Assembly (NCBI GenBank): GCA_955652795.1
Contig: CATPBQ010000215.1
Span: 1 to 8,552 of the forward strand
DNA from: an uncultured Steroidobacteraceae bacterium
GTDB taxonomy: Bacteria; Pseudomonadota; Gammaproteobacteria; Steroidobacterales; Steroidobacteraceae
DNA length: 8,552 nt
Direction of reading: 5' to 3'
Under the pieces are notes generated by a model that was not told the DNA's origin, made no database searches, and saw only the letters and a program-made list of their open reading frames with translations. Below are positions 7,130 through 8,552 of this stretch, in pieces. Positions within the stretch are counted from its first letter, which is position 1; the number at the start of each line of letters is the position of its first letter. Made by a program: the position numbers and the translations under genes.

Positions 7130-8290
7130 ATGACCAAGAGCGGCTTCGTCATCGCCAATCTGTTCCGCAAGCGCACGCGCACCATCCTCACCCTGCTGTC
7201 GGTGATCATGGCGTTCCTGCTGTTCGGCCTGCTGCAGTCGGTAAACCACATCTTCAACGCCGGCGCCGACTTTGTCGGCGCCACACGCCTGATGGTGCAG
7301 GCGCGGGTGTCGTTCACCAGCCCACTGCCGATCAGCATGGTGCCCAAGCTCGAGGCGGTGCCGGGGGTGGCGCGGGTTGCGTACTCGCAGTGGTTCGGCG
7401 GCGTGTGGCAGGAGAACACACCGCTGTTCGTGTTTTCAGTGGACCCGCTGCGTTACCGTGACGTCTACCCCGAGTATGTGATGCCCGATGCGCAGTGGCA
7501 GGCGTTCGCGAATACGCGCACCGCGATGATCGCCGGCCGGCAGCTGGCCGAGCAGTACGGCTGGAAGGTCGGCCAGAAAATCCCGATCTCCTCCAACATC
7601 TTTCCGCAGAAGAACGGCAGCAAGGCCTGGGCCTTCGACCTGGTCGGCATCTACGACGGCAAGGATGAAGACTGGAAGAAGCGCACCAACGTCGCCTTCA
7701 TCAGCCACGACTACTTCGATGAGGCCAACCAGTTCGGCATGAAGGGCCGGACCAATTTCTTCATTCTCAAGCTCAGCGACGGCACGCCGGCCGAGGCCGT
7801 GAGCAAGGCGATCGACGCGATGTTCGAGAATTCCCCGGACGAGACCAAGACCCAGACCGAGAAGGACTTCAACCTCGGCTTCGTCAAGCAGATCGGCGAC
7901 ATCGGCCTGATCGTGCGCTGGATCCTGTTCGCGGTGTTCTTCACGCTGCTGCTGGTGGTCGGCAACACCATGGCGCAAAGCGTACGCGAGCGCGTGCCCG
8001 AGCTGGCCGTGCTCAAGACCCTGGGGTTCACCGACGGCAGCGTGCTCGGCTTCGTGCTGGCCGAGGCAGCCGCCCTGTGTCTGTTCGGCGGCCTGCTCGG
8101 ACTGCTGCTGGCGACGACGCTGGGCGCGATGGTGGAGAAGGGCACCGGCGGGCAATTCGCGCTGCGGCTCGATGTGTCGGTGTGGCTGATCGGAATCGCG
8201 GCCATCGTGCTCATGAGCATCGCGGTCGGACTGCTGCCGGCACTGCGGGCGCGCCGCCTGCGGATCGTCGATGCGCTGGCGGGCCGCTGA
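7130..8290 (+). CDS. ABC transporter permease 1, FtsX/MacB type
   Basis: This 386-residue inner-membrane protein has the four-helix MacB/FtsX/LolCE topology. TM1 is at about 17-38, a large periplasmic (MacB-PCD-like) domain covers about 40-255, and TM2 is at about 259-281, TM3 at about 305-331 and TM4 at about 350-370. The loop RERVPELAVLKTLGFTDGSVL at 286-306 is the characteristic coupling-helix segment that contacts the ATPase, and the C-terminal PALRARRLRIVDAL at 370-383 is typical. AAGGA at 7119-7123, 6 bases before the ATG, supports the start. The stop codon is enclosed by a perfect 10-bp inverted repeat. With the neighbouring permease it probably forms a heterodimer, as LolC and LolE do. 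Substrates of such systems range from lipoproteins and glycolipids to peptides and antibiotics, and nothing in this sequence chooses among them. Confidence 0.95.
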   Translation: MTKSGFVIANLFRKRTRTILTLLSVIMAFLLFGLLQSVNHIFNAGADFVGATRLMVQARVSFTSPLPISMVPKLEAVPGVARVAYSQWFGGVWQENTPLFVFSVDPLRYRDVYPEYVMPDAQWQAFANTRTAMIAGRQLAEQYGWKVGQKIPISSNIFPQKNGSKAWAFDLVGIYDGKDEDWKKRTNVAFISHDYFDEANQFGMKGRTNFFILKLSDGTPAEAVSKAIDAMFENSPDETKTQTEKDFNLGFVKQIGDIGLIVRWILFAVFFTLLLVVGNTMAQSVRERVPELAVLKTLGFTDGSVLGFVLAEAAALCLFGGLLGLLLATTLGAMVEKGTGGQFALRLDVSVWLIGIAAIVLMSIAVGLLPALRARRLRIVDALAGR

Positions 8291-8299
8291 GCGGCCCGC
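8279..8299 (+). other. Perfect 10-bp inverted repeat over the permease-1 stop codon
   Basis: The 21-base sequence has 10-base arms (8279-8288 and 8290-8299) around a single central G at 8289, and the stop codon TGA (8288-8290) is at its centre. As RNA it would fold with an 8-bp, entirely G-C stem and a CTGAG loop. No T-tract follows, so it does not look like a Rho-independent terminator. It lies 7 bases before the AAGGA ribosome-binding site of the second permease gene, so it could affect mRNA stability, partial termination or translation of that gene. Confidence 0.6.
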
Positions 8300-8320
8300 A
8301 GAGCCTAAGGAAATCGCATC

Positions 8321-8552
8321 GTGTTGAGTCAGGCCTTCGCCATCACCGGCATCAACATCCGCAGCATCCCCGAGCGCTGGGGCTCCTCGCTGGTCATCGT
8401 CATCGGACTTGCGGGGGTGGTGGCGGTGTTCACCGCGCTCCTGGCCATGGCCACCGGCTTTGAGAGCACCCTCAGGGCCACCGGCCGCGCCGACGCGGCC
8501 ATAATCATGCGCGGCGGCTCGAATGCCGAGCTCAATTCCGGGCTGGATCGCG
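8321..8552 (+). CDS. ABC transporter permease 2, FtsX/MacB type (5' part only)
   Basis: The first 77 codons of a second permease run off the right edge in an open frame. The N-terminus reads MLSQAFAITGINIRSIPERWG, followed by a hydrophobic helix at about 22-45 (SSLVIVIGLAGVVAVFTALLAMATGF). The start of a periplasmic domain then reads ADAAIIMRGGSNAELNSGLDR; the RxGSxxExxSGL pattern recurs at this place in this permease family. GTG 8321 is chosen because AAGGA at 8307-8311 lies 9 bases upstream; TTG 8324 is the alternative. Its N-terminus differs clearly from that of permease 1, so it is not a recent tandem duplicate. It is the last visible member of the adaptor-ATPase-permease-permease operon. 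It is truncated only by the window. Confidence 0.88.
   Translation, partial: MLSQAFAITGINIRSIPERWGSSLVIVIGLAGVVAVFTALLAMATGFESTLRATGRADAAIIMRGGSNAELNSGLDR

Overview
The window is GC-rich, gene-dense DNA with strong third-position GC bias. It most resembles the chromosome of a gammaproteobacterium, perhaps of the Xanthomonadales or Steroidobacter-like lineages. That placement rests on codon bias and the feel of the protein sequences, not on any search. There are no RNA genes, CRISPR arrays, insertion sequences or prophage genes that I can see. Eight genes fill nearly all of the sequence, and no gene-free stretch exceeds about 75 bases.

Layout. (1) 1-1915, plus strand: threonine synthase (thrC), then, overlapping its last 8 bases, a small membrane-anchored NERD-domain protein whose nuclease active site looks degenerate. 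(2) 1933-4245, minus strand: a tatD-family metal-dependent DNase/hydrolase followed 45 bases downstream by an M20 metallopeptidase. They converge on the NERD gene with only 17 bases between the stop codons and no clear terminator. (3) 4232-5047, plus strand: a secreted or periplasmic helical-repeat (TPR-like) protein of unknown function. Its start codon overlaps the 5' end of tatD on the opposite strand. (4) 5121-8552, plus strand: a four-gene exporter operon running off the right edge. It encodes a membrane fusion (periplasmic adaptor) protein, an ABC ATPase of the MacB/LolD type and two different FtsX/MacB-type permeases, the second truncated by the window end.

The exporter is the main functional unit. 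It is a MacAB-like tripartite system in which the MacB polypeptide is split into a free ATPase and two non-identical permeases, as in LolCDE and DevBCA arrangements, with a MacA-like adaptor. No TolC-like outer-membrane protein lies in the window and the substrate cannot be read from the sequence. The other genes are mostly housekeeping: threonine biosynthesis, peptide turnover, and DNA or 3'-end processing by TatD.

The features most worth a second look are modest. They are the overlapping head-to-head start region of tatD and the TPR gene, the missing catalytic residues in the NERD protein, and small perfect hairpins sitting exactly over three stop codons, two of them inside the exporter operon. 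I found no convincing previously undescribed system.
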